Position numbers and translations under genes: made by a program | Shown: piece by piece, positions 1 through 8,167 of the stretch | Position numbering within the stretch: position 1 is the stretch's first letter | Layout of the letters: every line of letters begins with the position of its first letter | Assembly (NCBI GenBank): GCA_937907605.1 | Contig: CALCYI010000017.1 | Coordinates: 1-64,000, forward strand | Direction of reading: 5' to 3' | Length of the DNA: 64,000 nt | DNA from: an uncultured Clostridia bacterium | GTDB lineage: Bacteria > Bacillota > Clostridia > Oscillospirales > Acutalibacteraceae | Notes under the pieces: generated by a model | What the model saw: only the letters and a program-made list of their open reading frames with translations | What the model was told of the DNA's origin: nothing | The model's database searches: none

Positions 1-1024
1 ATGCGGCTTTGTTCTTTGCTTTGAAGCTTACTTCAGCTTCGCTGATAAAACCCAGTTTTTCTTCAACTTGCCAAATAACTCTTAAAGCATCAAGCGCTTG
101 TTCACCATTAACTCGCGGAGTTGCCTCACCATTAACACATTTTATGAAGTGTGTTAATTCAGCTTGCAATGGTTGATTGGTTGGAATAAACAACTGTTCC
201 ACACTGCCTTTTAAACCATAATTCATCCACTCCGGAATTTCTTCCTGATTAACATAAGGCATACGCCCTTGAGTATGAACGTTAATGCTTTGATTGATAA
301 AGTCCATATCAATATAGTTGGTATCGGTTGTAACCGCTAAAGTACGAACACGCGATTGTGTTATGCGGCTGGCCGTAATATTTGCGGTTGCCCCGTTGGC
401 AAACTCCAACAATGCGGAAATATAATCTTTGCCTTGCGGGCTTTCTTTGGTTTTAACCGATGCAGCCTGAACATTTATCACCGGCGATTGTACCAGTGAC
501 ATTATAACTTCAACATCATGAATCATTAAATCCATTGCCACATCAACATCGGTAATACGGCCGCTGGCAGCTGACATACGCTGAGCCGTAAGCGAACGAA
601 TTTTTGAAGTATCCGACAGTAATTTACCCATTTGTTCAACCGCTGGATTAAAGCGTTCAATGTGCCCTACCATCAACACAACATTATTATTTTTAGCGGC
701 ATTAATAAGGCGCAGACATCCTTCTTCGGTGGTAGCAAGCGGCTTTTCCATCATGCAGTGAATGCCTTTGTTCATAAAAAATTCACCCACATCCGCATGT
801 GTAACCGAGGTTGTCACAACACTCACAGCATCAACATTGGCAGCCACTTCTTCCATCGAAGAAAAAGCCTTAATTCCGAATGCTTCAGCCACACTTTTAG
901 ATGCTTCGGCCACAACATCATAAACACCCACAAGTTCAACTCCGGGCATGCTTTTATATGTCTTGATGTGATTTTTACCCATCATTCCGGCGCCGATTAC
1001 GGCAACTTTAATCATATTGTTCAT
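1..1024 (-). CDS. Gfo/Idh/MocA-family dehydrogenase (C-terminus cut by window edge)
   Basis: NAD(P)-dependent oxidoreductase of the Gfo/Idh/MocA family, usually acting on sugars, nucleotide sugars or inositols. The reading frame is open from an ATG at 1024 (RBS GAGGAG just upstream) to the window edge, about 341 residues, so the last few residues are missing. The N-terminal Rossmann motif GAGMMGKNH and the family catalytic motif MEKPLATT (near residue 95) are clear, followed by the GHIERFNP stretch typical of the family. The substrate cannot be told. Codon choice and base composition look unlike the genes after about 1.5 kb, and together with the broken ppdK next to it this suggests DNA from another organism or a chimeric contig. 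Confidence 0.85.
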   Translation of the reverse strand, partial: MNNMIKVAVIGAGMMGKNHIKTYKSMPGVELVGVYDVVAEASKSVAEAFGIKAFSSMEEVAANVDAVSVVTTSVTHADVGEFFMNKGIHCMMEKPLATTEEGCLRLINAAKNNNVVLMVGHIERFNPAVEQMGKLLSDTSKIRSLTAQRMSAASGRITDVDVAMDLMIHDVEVIMSLVQSPVINVQAASVKTKESPQGKDYISALLEFANGATANITASRITQSRVRTLAVTTDTNYIDMDFINQSINVHTQGRMPYVNQEEIPEWMNYGLKGSVEQLFIPTNQPLQAELTHFIKCVNGEATPRVNGEQALDALRVIWQVEEKLGFISEAEVSFKAKNKAA

Positions 1025-1121
1025 GAAACTCCTCTTCAAATTAGCTAATTTGCCTTTTATATAACATAAAATACGGCAAAAAGCTTTTAAAAATATGTTA
1101 CGGATTGTTACAATTTAAAAA

Positions 1122-1166
1122 TCAAAACACCCGCTTATCCAACTGTGGAAAACGGGTGTCTTTTTA
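1122..1166 (-). terminator. Intrinsic terminator after the ppdK-fusion frame
   Basis: Stem ACACCCG (1127-1133) pairs with CGGGTGT (1153-1159). A T-rich run follows on the minus strand and one on the plus strand too. It lies just beyond the stop at 1176 and before the dehydrogenase start. Confidence 0.6.
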
Positions 1167-1175
1167 CTTTTCAAA

Positions 1176-2738
1176 TTACCTTCTAACGAAGGCAACTTGA
1201 ATATTTTCAGCCATAAGCTGCTTCACAGCAGCTTCGGCCTCCGCCTTATTGGCCTTTTCCTTGGCCGAAAGCTCAGCCACCTGTGCTTCGGCAATGGCAG
1301 GACTTGCCACTTCGGCTAGGCTGAAGGGCCATTCGCCTGCCTCAACCGAGCGCGGCACAGTCTGCCACGACAAAAATGTGTATCTGAGGCCAACGAGCCT
1401 CGTTATACACAATTTCTGGCCGGGCTGTAAACCGGCTAAGGCCATATCCGCCTTTTGGAAACTCGTTCCATCGGCGAAATTGACGATAACTTCGGCATCG
1501 TCAGCCGTGAAGACGACCTTGCCGCAGGCAGCGCCGGGAGAAGCGCCGAGACCCTTGTCCATAGGAGTTGCAGCCTTAAGAGCGGCAGCGTCAAACTGCG
1601 GGTGAAGAAGGGTGTCGAGGTTACGCGGGTCGATCATTGCAACAGCCTCTTCCTCAGTTCTCATGCCCTCGTCAACGAGGTCGCAAGCGATCTGAAGAGC
1701 AGCCTGCGCGGTTCTCTTACCGTTTCTGGTCTGAAGCATATAAAGCTTACCGTGCTCTACGGTGAACTCCATATCCTGCATATCTCTGTAATGGTTCTCA
1801 AGGATTGAGCAAACCTTTGTAAACTCAGCGAATGCCTCAGGGAATTTCTCCTCCATCTCGCTGATGTGCATAGGAGTACGTACGCCTGCTACAACGTCCT
1901 CGCCCTGTGCGTTTGTAAGGAACTCGCCGAAGAGACCCTTAGCGCCTGTTGCGGGGTCACGGGTGAATGCAACGCCTGTACCGCAATCGTCGCCCATGTT
2001 ACCGAACGCCATTGCCTGTACGTTTACTGCGGTACCCCATGAATAAGGAATATCGTTGTCACGGCGGTATACGTTAGCTCTCGGGTTGTCCCAAGAACGG
2101 AATACTGCCTTTACTGCGCCCATAAGCTGTTCCTTAGGATCAGTCGGGAAGTCCTCGCCGATCTTTTCCTTATATTCAGCCTTAAACTGCTCTGCGAGCT
2201 CTTTAAGGTCGTCAGCCGTAAGCTCAACGTCCTGAGTAACGCCTCTGTCAGCCTTCATCTCGTCGATGAGCTGCTCAAAATACTTCTTGCCGACCTCCAT
2301 AACAACGTCGGAATACATCTGGATAAATCTTCTGTAGCAGTCATATGCCCAGCGGGGATTGCCGGACTTCTCTGCCATAACCTCTACAACCTCTTCGTTA
2401 AGACCGAGGTTGAGGATGGTATCCATCATACCGGGCATTGAAGCACGCGCGCCGGAACGTACGGATACGAGAAGCGGATTTTCCTTATCGCCGAATTTCT
2501 TGCCGTTGATTTCTTCCATCTTAACGATGTACTCTTCAATCTCTGCCATGATTTCGGGATTAATCTGTCTGCCGTCCTCATAATACTGTGTGCAGGCTTC
2601 AGTAGTGATAGTGAAACCCTGGGGTACGGGGAGACCGATGTTTGTCATCTCAGCGAGGTTTGCGCCCTTACCGCCGAGAAGCTCTCTCATGTTGGCATTA
2701 CCTTCAGAAAAAAGATAACAATACTTTTTCTTTGCCAT
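1176..2738 (-). pseudogene. ppdK: Pyruvate phosphate dikinase N-terminal half fused to an unrelated tail
   Basis: PPDK interconverts pyruvate + ATP + Pi and PEP + AMP + PPi; the family is about 870-900 residues. This frame is 520. Residues 1-416 are a good PPDK nucleotide-binding half: GGKGANLAEM (22-31), SVRSGARASMPGMMDTILN (92-110), FTRDPATG (258-265), MLQTRNGKRTAQA (334-346), GLGASPGAACGKVVFTADDAE (about 396-416). After E416 (base about 1491) similarity stops. The swivelling phospho-His domain and the PEP/pyruvate barrel are absent, replaced by about 104 residues I do not recognise, ending in an Ala/Glu/Lys-rich helix. As drawn it cannot carry out the whole reaction. Start ATG 2738 has RBS AGGAGG. 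Most likely an assembly join; a real truncation is possible. Confidence 0.75.
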
Positions 2739-2805
2739 TGAGAATTACCTCCTAAAATAATTAAAATTTAGTAATTAATATACACATTTATTTTAATGCG
2801 TATAT

Positions 2806-2834
2806 ATAATAGCACCCTAATAATCAAATTGCAA
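2806..2834 (-). promoter_or_regulatory. Probable ppdK promoter
   Basis: On the minus strand, TTGCAA (2829-2834) and TATTAT (2806-2811) are separated by 17 bp, about 70 bp upstream of the ppdK start, in the AT-rich region divergent to glmU. Confidence 0.45.
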
Positions 2835-2882
2835 ACTATTTTTGGTATTTTTGTCAATTTCGTGAATGTTTATTAAAATCTA

Positions 2883-2911
2883 TTGAAATTCTTTAATTTT
2901 TAGTGCATAAT
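2883..2911 (+). promoter_or_regulatory. Probable glmU operon promoter
   Basis: TTGAAA (2883-2888), 17-bp spacer, CATAAT (2906-2911), then RBS AAGGAG at about 2952 ahead of glmU. The hexamers are imperfect. Confidence 0.4.
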
Positions 2912-2967
2912 TATATATGCTAATTTTGAGAGCAACGACAATTCTTTAATAAAGGAGTTCAATATAT

Positions 2968-4356
2968 ATGAAATGTGCCATAATTCTTGCGGGCGGCAAG
3001 GGAACGAGAATGAAGAGCGAAAAGCCGAAGGTTATGTGCGAGGTAATCTTTGAGCCCATGCTTTACTACGTAGTATCCGCCGTTAAAGAAGCGGGCGTTG
3101 AGGACATCTGCATTATTACGGGCTATGAGCACGAAACGGTTGAGGAGTACCTTGCAAAGCTTGACACGAATATAAAGACGGCGCTTCAGTCACCTCAGCT
3201 CGGCACGGGTCACGCGGTTATGCAGGCAAGGGCGTTTATCAAAGGGCATACGGGGGACGATATCCTCGTACTCAACGGCGACGGCCCGCTGATTGACGCC
3301 GAAACTATTAATAAATCATATAAGTACCACAAGGACAACAACAACGCGATAACCCTCCTTTCCGCCGTGGTTGACGATACGGTGGGTATCGGGCATATCA
3401 AGCGCGACAAGAACGGTACGCTACTTCGCATAGTCGAGGATAAGGACGCAAACGAAGAGGAAAAGAAGATTAAAGAGAGCAACGCGGGTATGTACTGGTT
3501 CAAGGGCGAGAGCCTGCTTTACGCCATTGACAACATCACCAACGAAAACGCTCAGAACGAATACTATCTTACCGACGCGCTTGAAATACTCATCAAAAAG
3601 GGCGAGAACAAGGGCGCGTATATCGCCGAAAACAGCGAGGTTATTCTCGGCGCAAACGACAGGGTTCAGCTTAACGGACTCAATACGATAATGCGCAGGA
3701 ATATCAACAATTCCCATATGTTAAACGGCGTTGATATCCCCTGCACCGACGGCGTTATGATAGGCAAGAACGTTAAAATCGGGAATTCAACCCAGATTCT
3801 TCCGAACACAATTATTATCGGCGATACCGAAATAGGCGAAAACTGCGTGATAGGCCCCAACACCTATATCAGTAACGCAAAAATCGGCGAGGGCGTAATC
3901 CTTGACAACTGCAAGGTGCTCGACTCCGAGATTCAGGACGGCGTTGACTGCGGCCCGTTCGTAAAGGTTAGGGCAAACAGCGTTCTTAAAAAAGGCGTGC
4001 ATATCGGCAACTTTGTTGAGGTCAAAAACTCAATCGTTGCCGAGGGCACGAAGGCGGCGCACCTTACCTATATCGGCGACAGCGACGTAGGACAGGACGT
4101 TAACTTCGGTTGCGGCACGGTTACCTGTAACTACGACGGCAAGGTTAAATCCCGCTGCACGATAGGCGACGGTGTTTTCATCGGCTGTAACACTAACCTC
4201 ATAGCTCCCGTAACGGTGGGAGATCGGGCATATATCGCCGCAGGCTCGACCATTACCGAGGATATCCCCGCGGACGCGCTCTCGGTAGCAAGAGCATATC
4301 AGCATAATAAGGAAGGCTGGGTAATTAAGAAAAAGCCTTATAAGGAAAAGAAATAA
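2968..4356 (+). CDS. glmU: Bifunctional GlmU: GlcNAc-1-P uridyltransferase / GlcN-1-P acetyltransferase
   Basis: Makes UDP-N-acetylglucosamine for peptidoglycan in two cytoplasmic steps. 462 residues, the normal family length. The N-terminal pyrophosphorylase domain has LAGGKGTRM (7-15), QSPQLGTGHAV (74-84) and LNGDGPLI (102-109, with the metal-binding Asp105). The C-terminal left-handed beta-helix carries hexapeptide repeats from about residue 250, the motif AHLTYIGD with the acetyltransferase His, and CNYDG. First gene of a four-gene operon: its TAA overlaps the ATG of the next gene by one base. RBS AAAGGAG. Confidence 0.95.
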   Translation: MKCAIILAGGKGTRMKSEKPKVMCEVIFEPMLYYVVSAVKEAGVEDICIITGYEHETVEEYLAKLDTNIKTALQSPQLGTGHAVMQARAFIKGHTGDDILVLNGDGPLIDAETINKSYKYHKDNNNAITLLSAVVDDTVGIGHIKRDKNGTLLRIVEDKDANEEEKKIKESNAGMYWFKGESLLYAIDNITNENAQNEYYLTDALEILIKKGENKGAYIAENSEVILGANDRVQLNGLNTIMRRNINNSHMLNGVDIPCTDGVMIGKNVKIGNSTQILPNTIIIGDTEIGENCVIGPNTYISNAKIGEGVILDNCKVLDSEIQDGVDCGPFVKVRANSVLKKGVHIGNFVEVKNSIVAEGTKAAHLTYIGDSDVGQDVNFGCGTVTCNYDGKVKSRCTIGDGVFIGCNTNLIAPVTVGDRAYIAAGSTITEDIPADALSVARAYQHNKEGWVIKKKPYKEKK

Positions 4357-5219
4357 TGAAAAAGCTATTATCGGTTCTGCTCGCTGCTGCAATAGTGTGC
4401 TGCGTGCTGACGGGCTGTAGCCTGTTTACGGGCAAGCCCGCTGAGGAGGCAACAACCTCCGAGGCTCAGACAACGGTTACCACAACGACAACAACGACCA
4501 CAACCACTACTACAACCACAACTGAAAATCTCGATACCACCTTCCCCGAGAACGCGACGGCGAGGATTTACCCGGGGCTTGTAAAGGATCCCGACGGCTC
4601 GTATCCGTATAAGCTTGCGACCTTTACCACCCACTACGACTCCTCCAACAAAACCCGTACCGCAAACCTCAAGGCTGCGGTTAAAAAGCTTGATAATATA
4701 GCCGTACCCAAGGGCGCGTATTTCAGCTTTAACCAGACCGTCGGAAAGCGCACGGTCACCGCGGGTTATCAGGAGGCAAAGGTTATCCAGGACGGAGAGT
4801 TCGTAGACGGGCTCGGCGGCGGAGTTTGCCAGGTTAGCTCAACCGTGTTCAGAAGCGTGCTTCTTGCAAACGTTGAAATCGTAGCAAGGACCTGCCACAG
4901 CCTTGAGGTTACATATGTAAGGCTCGGCGGCGACGCAACGGTACAGTGGAACAGCAAGGACTTCCAGTTCAAAAACACGCTCGGTACGGACATCAGGCTC
5001 ACTATGACCTGCTCTGACGGAAACCTTACCTGTACCGTATACGCAAAGGACGACATTAAAATAGGCGACGTGGATATAAGCATAAGCAAGGACGGCGACA
5101 CCTACACCCTCGTAAGAAAGGTAAACGGGAAGAAGAATTATTCCACAAAGAGCCGTTACCAGAAGCCGAAGACGACCACGACCAAGAAGGAAGAAAAATC
5201 CACCACTAAGAAGCCTTAG
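4356..5219 (+). CDS. VanW-family lipoprotein with polythreonine linker
   Basis: 287-residue surface lipoprotein of the VanW family, whose biochemical role is unknown; VanW proteins occur in cell-envelope and glycopeptide-resistance loci. The signal peptide ends in lipobox LTGC (Cys21). Residues 39-57 are almost all threonine, encoded by mixed Thr codons rather than one repeated codon, so this looks like a selected, possibly glycosylated, linker. The VanW domain covers about residues 80-235, with FSFNQTVGKRT, the glycine-rich GLGGGVCQVSST, and HSLEVTYV. The tail is Lys/Thr-rich. Start codon overlaps the glmU stop (TAATG), indicating translational coupling. Confidence 0.85.
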   Translation: MKKLLSVLLAAAIVCCVLTGCSLFTGKPAEEATTSEAQTTVTTTTTTTTTTTTTTTENLDTTFPENATARIYPGLVKDPDGSYPYKLATFTTHYDSSNKTRTANLKAAVKKLDNIAVPKGAYFSFNQTVGKRTVTAGYQEAKVIQDGEFVDGLGGGVCQVSSTVFRSVLLANVEIVARTCHSLEVTYVRLGGDATVQWNSKDFQFKNTLGTDIRLTMTCSDGNLTCTVYAKDDIKIGDVDISISKDGDTYTLVRKVNGKKNYSTKSRYQKPKTTTTKKEEKSTTKKP

Positions 5220-5230
5220 GAGGTAATGAT

Positions 5231-6091
5231 ATGAAGAAAATAATCGCAATTCTGTCTGCCGTTATTCTTATAACCGCAACGTTTGCAGGCTGCTCGGGCT
5301 CAAAGGAAAAGAGCCGTATAGCGACGGAAATCAACGATACTGTGCTGCTTTTAGGATATACCGAGGAAGCCGCTCCTTTCATTGAGAACGTAAAGGACGG
5401 CGCGGCCGAGGGCTTTATACCGGAGCTCTGGGACAAAATCTTTGACAGCGTCAAAGGGGACTTCAAAGCCTACCGTTTTGAAAGGGTTGAAAAGGGCTAT
5501 GAGCTTGAAAAGGACGGCGGCTTCAAGGGAACGGACGGCAAGGAATACAGCGCGTCCCTGCTTGTCGGAGCAGTACATAAAAACGACGGCACCTTCAACG
5601 AGGATTATTCCTTTACCGAGCCGATAATTACCAACAGGATTATCGCCGTAACTAAAAAGGACGGCGGCGTTGCGTCATACTCGGATTTCACGGGTAAAAA
5701 GGCGCTTACAACTACCGCCGAGGCAAAGGCTGCTTTTGAAAAGCACAGCAGGCTTTATTCCGCCTGCGAATCCGTGGGCGAGGCCAAAAACCGTGATGCT
5801 GCTATGTTAGCATTAGACAGAGGTACCGCAGACGTTATAATCACAGACGAGTTTACCTATATGCCGCTTGCTAATAAGGACAATTATACCGTTCTTGACG
5901 GCGAGCTTGATACGATTGAATACGTAATCGCCTGCGCTAAATACAGCGGCTGGAAGTATTCAATCAACGAGGCGATTAAGGAGCTCCTAAGCGCCGACTA
6001 CGGCGAGGGCGACGAGCTTACTCCGCTGGTAGAAAGGCATTTCGGCTACAACGCCTCCTCGTTTGAATACATAACCGAAGGCGATAAATAA
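5231..6091 (+). CDS. Extracellular solute-binding lipoprotein (SBP family 3-like)
   Basis: 286 residues with signal peptide and lipobox FAGC (Cys21). The rest resembles periplasmic binding proteins of polar amino acid ABC transporters: a two-lobe fold with a central stretch EPIITNRIIAVTKKDGGV and a later DRGTADVIITDEFTYM lobe. No permease or ATPase is adjacent, so it may be an orphan binding protein or a sensor. RBS AGGAGG at 5218-5223, which overlaps the stop codon of the gene before. Its stop overlaps the start of the next gene (TAATG). Confidence 0.75.
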   Translation: MKKIIAILSAVILITATFAGCSGSKEKSRIATEINDTVLLLGYTEEAAPFIENVKDGAAEGFIPELWDKIFDSVKGDFKAYRFERVEKGYELEKDGGFKGTDGKEYSASLLVGAVHKNDGTFNEDYSFTEPIITNRIIAVTKKDGGVASYSDFTGKKALTTTAEAKAAFEKHSRLYSACESVGEAKNRDAAMLALDRGTADVIITDEFTYMPLANKDNYTVLDGELDTIEYVIACAKYSGWKYSINEAIKELLSADYGEGDELTPLVERHFGYNASSFEYITEGDK

Positions 6092-6660
6092 TGAACGTAT
6101 TTGATTTTGACAACACGATTTACGACGGCGAAAGCGTGCTCGATATGTTCTTTTTCTATATCGCGCGCAACCCGTGGCTGATAAAGCACCTCGGCACCGT
6201 GCTCAAGGCGTTCAAGCGGTACAAAAAGGGCGAGGTTTCCCTCTCCGAAGCGCTTGAACGCTACGCTCCCCTCGTGGAAAAGGACATACTTAAAATCGTC
6301 GACTTCGAAAACGACCCTAAGGTGTTCTGGGATAAGCACATTAAGAAAATCAAGACGCTGTATTCCGACCTGCGTTCCGACGACGATTTAATAATTACCG
6401 CCTCCCCCGATTTCTCTATGGAGGAGATATGCAAAAGGCTCGGTATAAAGCACTGTCTTGCCTCAAGGGTAAACAGGGAAACGGGCAGAATCGAGTTTGC
6501 AAACCTGAGGGAAAACAAGATTAAGGCGTTTTTAGAGGAATACGGCGATACGGAAATAGAAAACTTCTATACCGACTCCCCCGAAAACGACGCGGTGCTT
6601 GTCGAAAGAGCAAAGCACGCCTTCAAGGTCAGCGGCTACGAGGTAATACAGATAAAATAG
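6091..6660 (+). CDS. HAD-superfamily hydrolase (subclass IB, PSP-like)
   Basis: 189-residue cytoplasmic phosphatase. The catalytic motif I FDFDNTIYDGES (4-15) supplies the nucleophile and acid Asp pair, motif II is IITASPDFS (near 110) and the final acidic motif is YTDSPENDAVL (near 153). The helical cap between motifs I and II fits the HAD-IB group that includes phosphoserine phosphatase and sugar- or lipid-linked phosphatases. Substrate unknown; cotranscription with glmU and two envelope lipoproteins suggests an envelope-precursor role, which is inference. Overlaps the preceding stop by one base. Confidence 0.85.
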   Translation: MNVFDFDNTIYDGESVLDMFFFYIARNPWLIKHLGTVLKAFKRYKKGEVSLSEALERYAPLVEKDILKIVDFENDPKVFWDKHIKKIKTLYSDLRSDDDLIITASPDFSMEEICKRLGIKHCLASRVNRETGRIEFANLRENKIKAFLEEYGDTEIENFYTDSPENDAVLVERAKHAFKVSGYEVIQIK

Positions 6661-6661
6661 T

Positions 6662-6690
6662 AAAAGCTCCGAACAGTCGGAGCTTTTATT
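6662..6690 (+). terminator. Terminator of the glmU operon
   Basis: Perfect 11-bp stem AAAAGCTCCGA / TCGGAGCTTTT around loop ACAG, with T-rich 3' side, two bases after the HAD stop codon. Confidence 0.85.
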
Positions 6691-6771
6691 AAATCTTTAT
6701 AATATTTTACATATTTTTAGTGATTTTTTAATATTGTTGTGGTACTATTTAAGTGTAAAGGAGGTAATCGC

Positions 6772-7545
6772 ATGAACGGTGTGAACGACATCACCTATGA
6801 CGTTAAGTTCATGAGCTGCGTTGCCGACAAAGCCGACAATCTCAGGGTTATTGAAGCGGACCCCAATTTTTCAGATTTTACCGGCGTTGCCTCTCCCAAA
6901 ATCGAGGACGGAAGGCTCGCCTTGCTTGATATAATCAGCTCAAAGGACAGGGAGGACGTTATTCGTACCCTCTGCAAGAAAAACGCACAGTATACATATA
7001 TTGATTTTTACCTTAAAAACAGCGAGGGCGAATTCGTACAGGTACACTGCATAAGCAAGAATATCCCCGACACAACGCGCTGTCTTATTACGCTTGCGGA
7101 CGTTTCGCAGTCCGAGAGGCAGAACGAAATGCTGAAGATAAGAGCTGAGCAGATGCGCGGGCTTGTTGAGCTTATCGAGGGCGGAGTATGCCTTTTCAGG
7201 GTTACGAGCGATATGCACTTTGAGTCGCTTTATATGAACAAGGCGTGCGCAAAATTCTTTAGCACCGCAACCGAGGGACACCCCGACGACAAGCGCCTTG
7301 ACGAGCTTATTTATCCCGAGGACAAGAGCGCCGTTTTCCAGGCAATCGGCAACACAATGGCTACCAAAAAGCCGATTGATATGGAAATGCGTATGATTAA
7401 GGGCAAGGACGGTTACATATGGTGCAAGCTCAATTCGGGTATTCAGCGTATAGACAGGGATGGATGTCCGATTTTCCACGCCCTTTTCACTAATATCACG
7501 GATATTAAGGAGCCGCCTAAAACAAAGCGTTTCAAGTTTTTCTGA
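6772..7545 (+). CDS. PAS-domain protein without an output domain
   Basis: 257-residue soluble protein. The ATG at 6772 follows RBS AAAGGAGGT with good spacing; an upstream in-frame start at 6739 lacks one. Two PAS-like units can be read: residues about 15-115 (ending [24 protein letters not shown]) and about 125-245 ([14 protein letters not shown] to [12 protein letters not shown], a PAS/PAC-like ending). No GGDEF, kinase, HTH or phosphatase domain follows. It may be a diffusible sensor or a partner of another protein. Rubrerythrin follows within 50 bp, so a redox or oxygen role is plausible but unproven. Confidence 0.65.
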   Translation: MNGVNDITYDVKFMSCVADKADNLRVIEADPNFSDFTGVASPKIEDGRLALLDIISSKDREDVIRTLCKKNAQYTYIDFYLKNSEGEFVQVHCISKNIPDTTRCLITLADVSQSERQNEMLKIRAEQMRGLVELIEGGVCLFRVTSDMHFESLYMNKACAKFFSTATEGHPDDKRLDELIYPEDKSAVFQAIGNTMATKKPIDMEMRMIKGKDGYIWCKLNSGIQRIDRDGCPIFHALFTNITDIKEPPKTKRFKFF

Positions 7546-7591
7546 TAAATTAAGGATAAACGAGAATATTAATTTAAAGGAGATGAAAAAT

Positions 7592-8131
7592 ATGGCAAAC
7601 AAATATGCAGGAACTAAGACGGAACAGAATTTAAAGGACGCATTTTCGGGCGAAAGCGAAGCGAGGAATAAATACACCTACTTCGCGTCTAAGGCTAAAA
7701 AAGAGGGCTTTGAGCAGATTGCTGCGCTCTTTTTGAAAACCGCCGAAAACGAAAAGGAGCACGCAAAAATCTGGTTCAAGGAATTAGAGGGTATCGGCAC
7801 GACCACCGAAAACCTTGCGGCTGCCGCCGACGGCGAAAACTGGGAGTGGACGGATATGTACGCCCGTTTCGCAAAAGAGGCTGAGGAGGAGGGCTTCCCC
7901 GAGCTCGCAGAAAAGTTCAGGCTCGTCGGCGAAATCGAAAAGCACCACGAGGAGAGATACAGAGCCCTGCTCAATAATATCGAAACCGCCAAGGTATTCG
8001 AAAAGAGCGAGGTTAAAGTATGGGAGTGCAGAAACTGCGGCCATATCGTAGTAGGCACTAAAGCTCCCGACGTATGCCCCGCGTGCGCTCATCCGCAGTC
8101 CTACTTCGAAATCCACGCGGAAAATTATTAA
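7592..8131 (+). CDS. Rubrerythrin
   Basis: 179-residue cytoplasmic peroxide-reducing non-haem iron protein that protects anaerobes from H2O2. The start at 7592 follows RBS AAAGGAGAT; the longer frame from 7460 runs into the PAS gene. The ferritin-like di-iron domain covers residues 1-140, with the metal-ligand helices [19 protein letters not shown] and [10 protein letters not shown]. The C-terminal rubredoxin-like domain has CRNCG and CPACAHP, the four-cysteine iron site. All expected ligand motifs are present. Confidence 0.93.
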   Translation: MANKYAGTKTEQNLKDAFSGESEARNKYTYFASKAKKEGFEQIAALFLKTAENEKEHAKIWFKELEGIGTTTENLAAAADGENWEWTDMYARFAKEAEEEGFPELAEKFRLVGEIEKHHEERYRALLNNIETAKVFEKSEVKVWECRNCGHIVVGTKAPDVCPACAHPQSYFEIHAENY

Positions 8132-8137
8132 AACACA

Positions 8138-8167
8138 AAAGAACGGCGACGTGCCGTTCTTTTTTTA
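8138..8167 (+). terminator. Rubrerythrin terminator
   Basis: Stem AGAACGGC / GCCGTTCT followed by a run of Ts. It abuts the stop of the convergent GH30 gene. Confidence 0.85.

Noticed and set aside
632..1048. Plus-strand 138-residue frame
   Set aside because: Antisense shadow of the Gfo/Idh/MocA gene; His/Phe-rich with no family pattern.
1176..1490. Natural domain fusion giving PPDK a new C-terminal domain
   Set aside because: Loss of both essential domains plus the compositional change beyond the junction make an assembly or recombination artefact more likely; kept as a finding to test.
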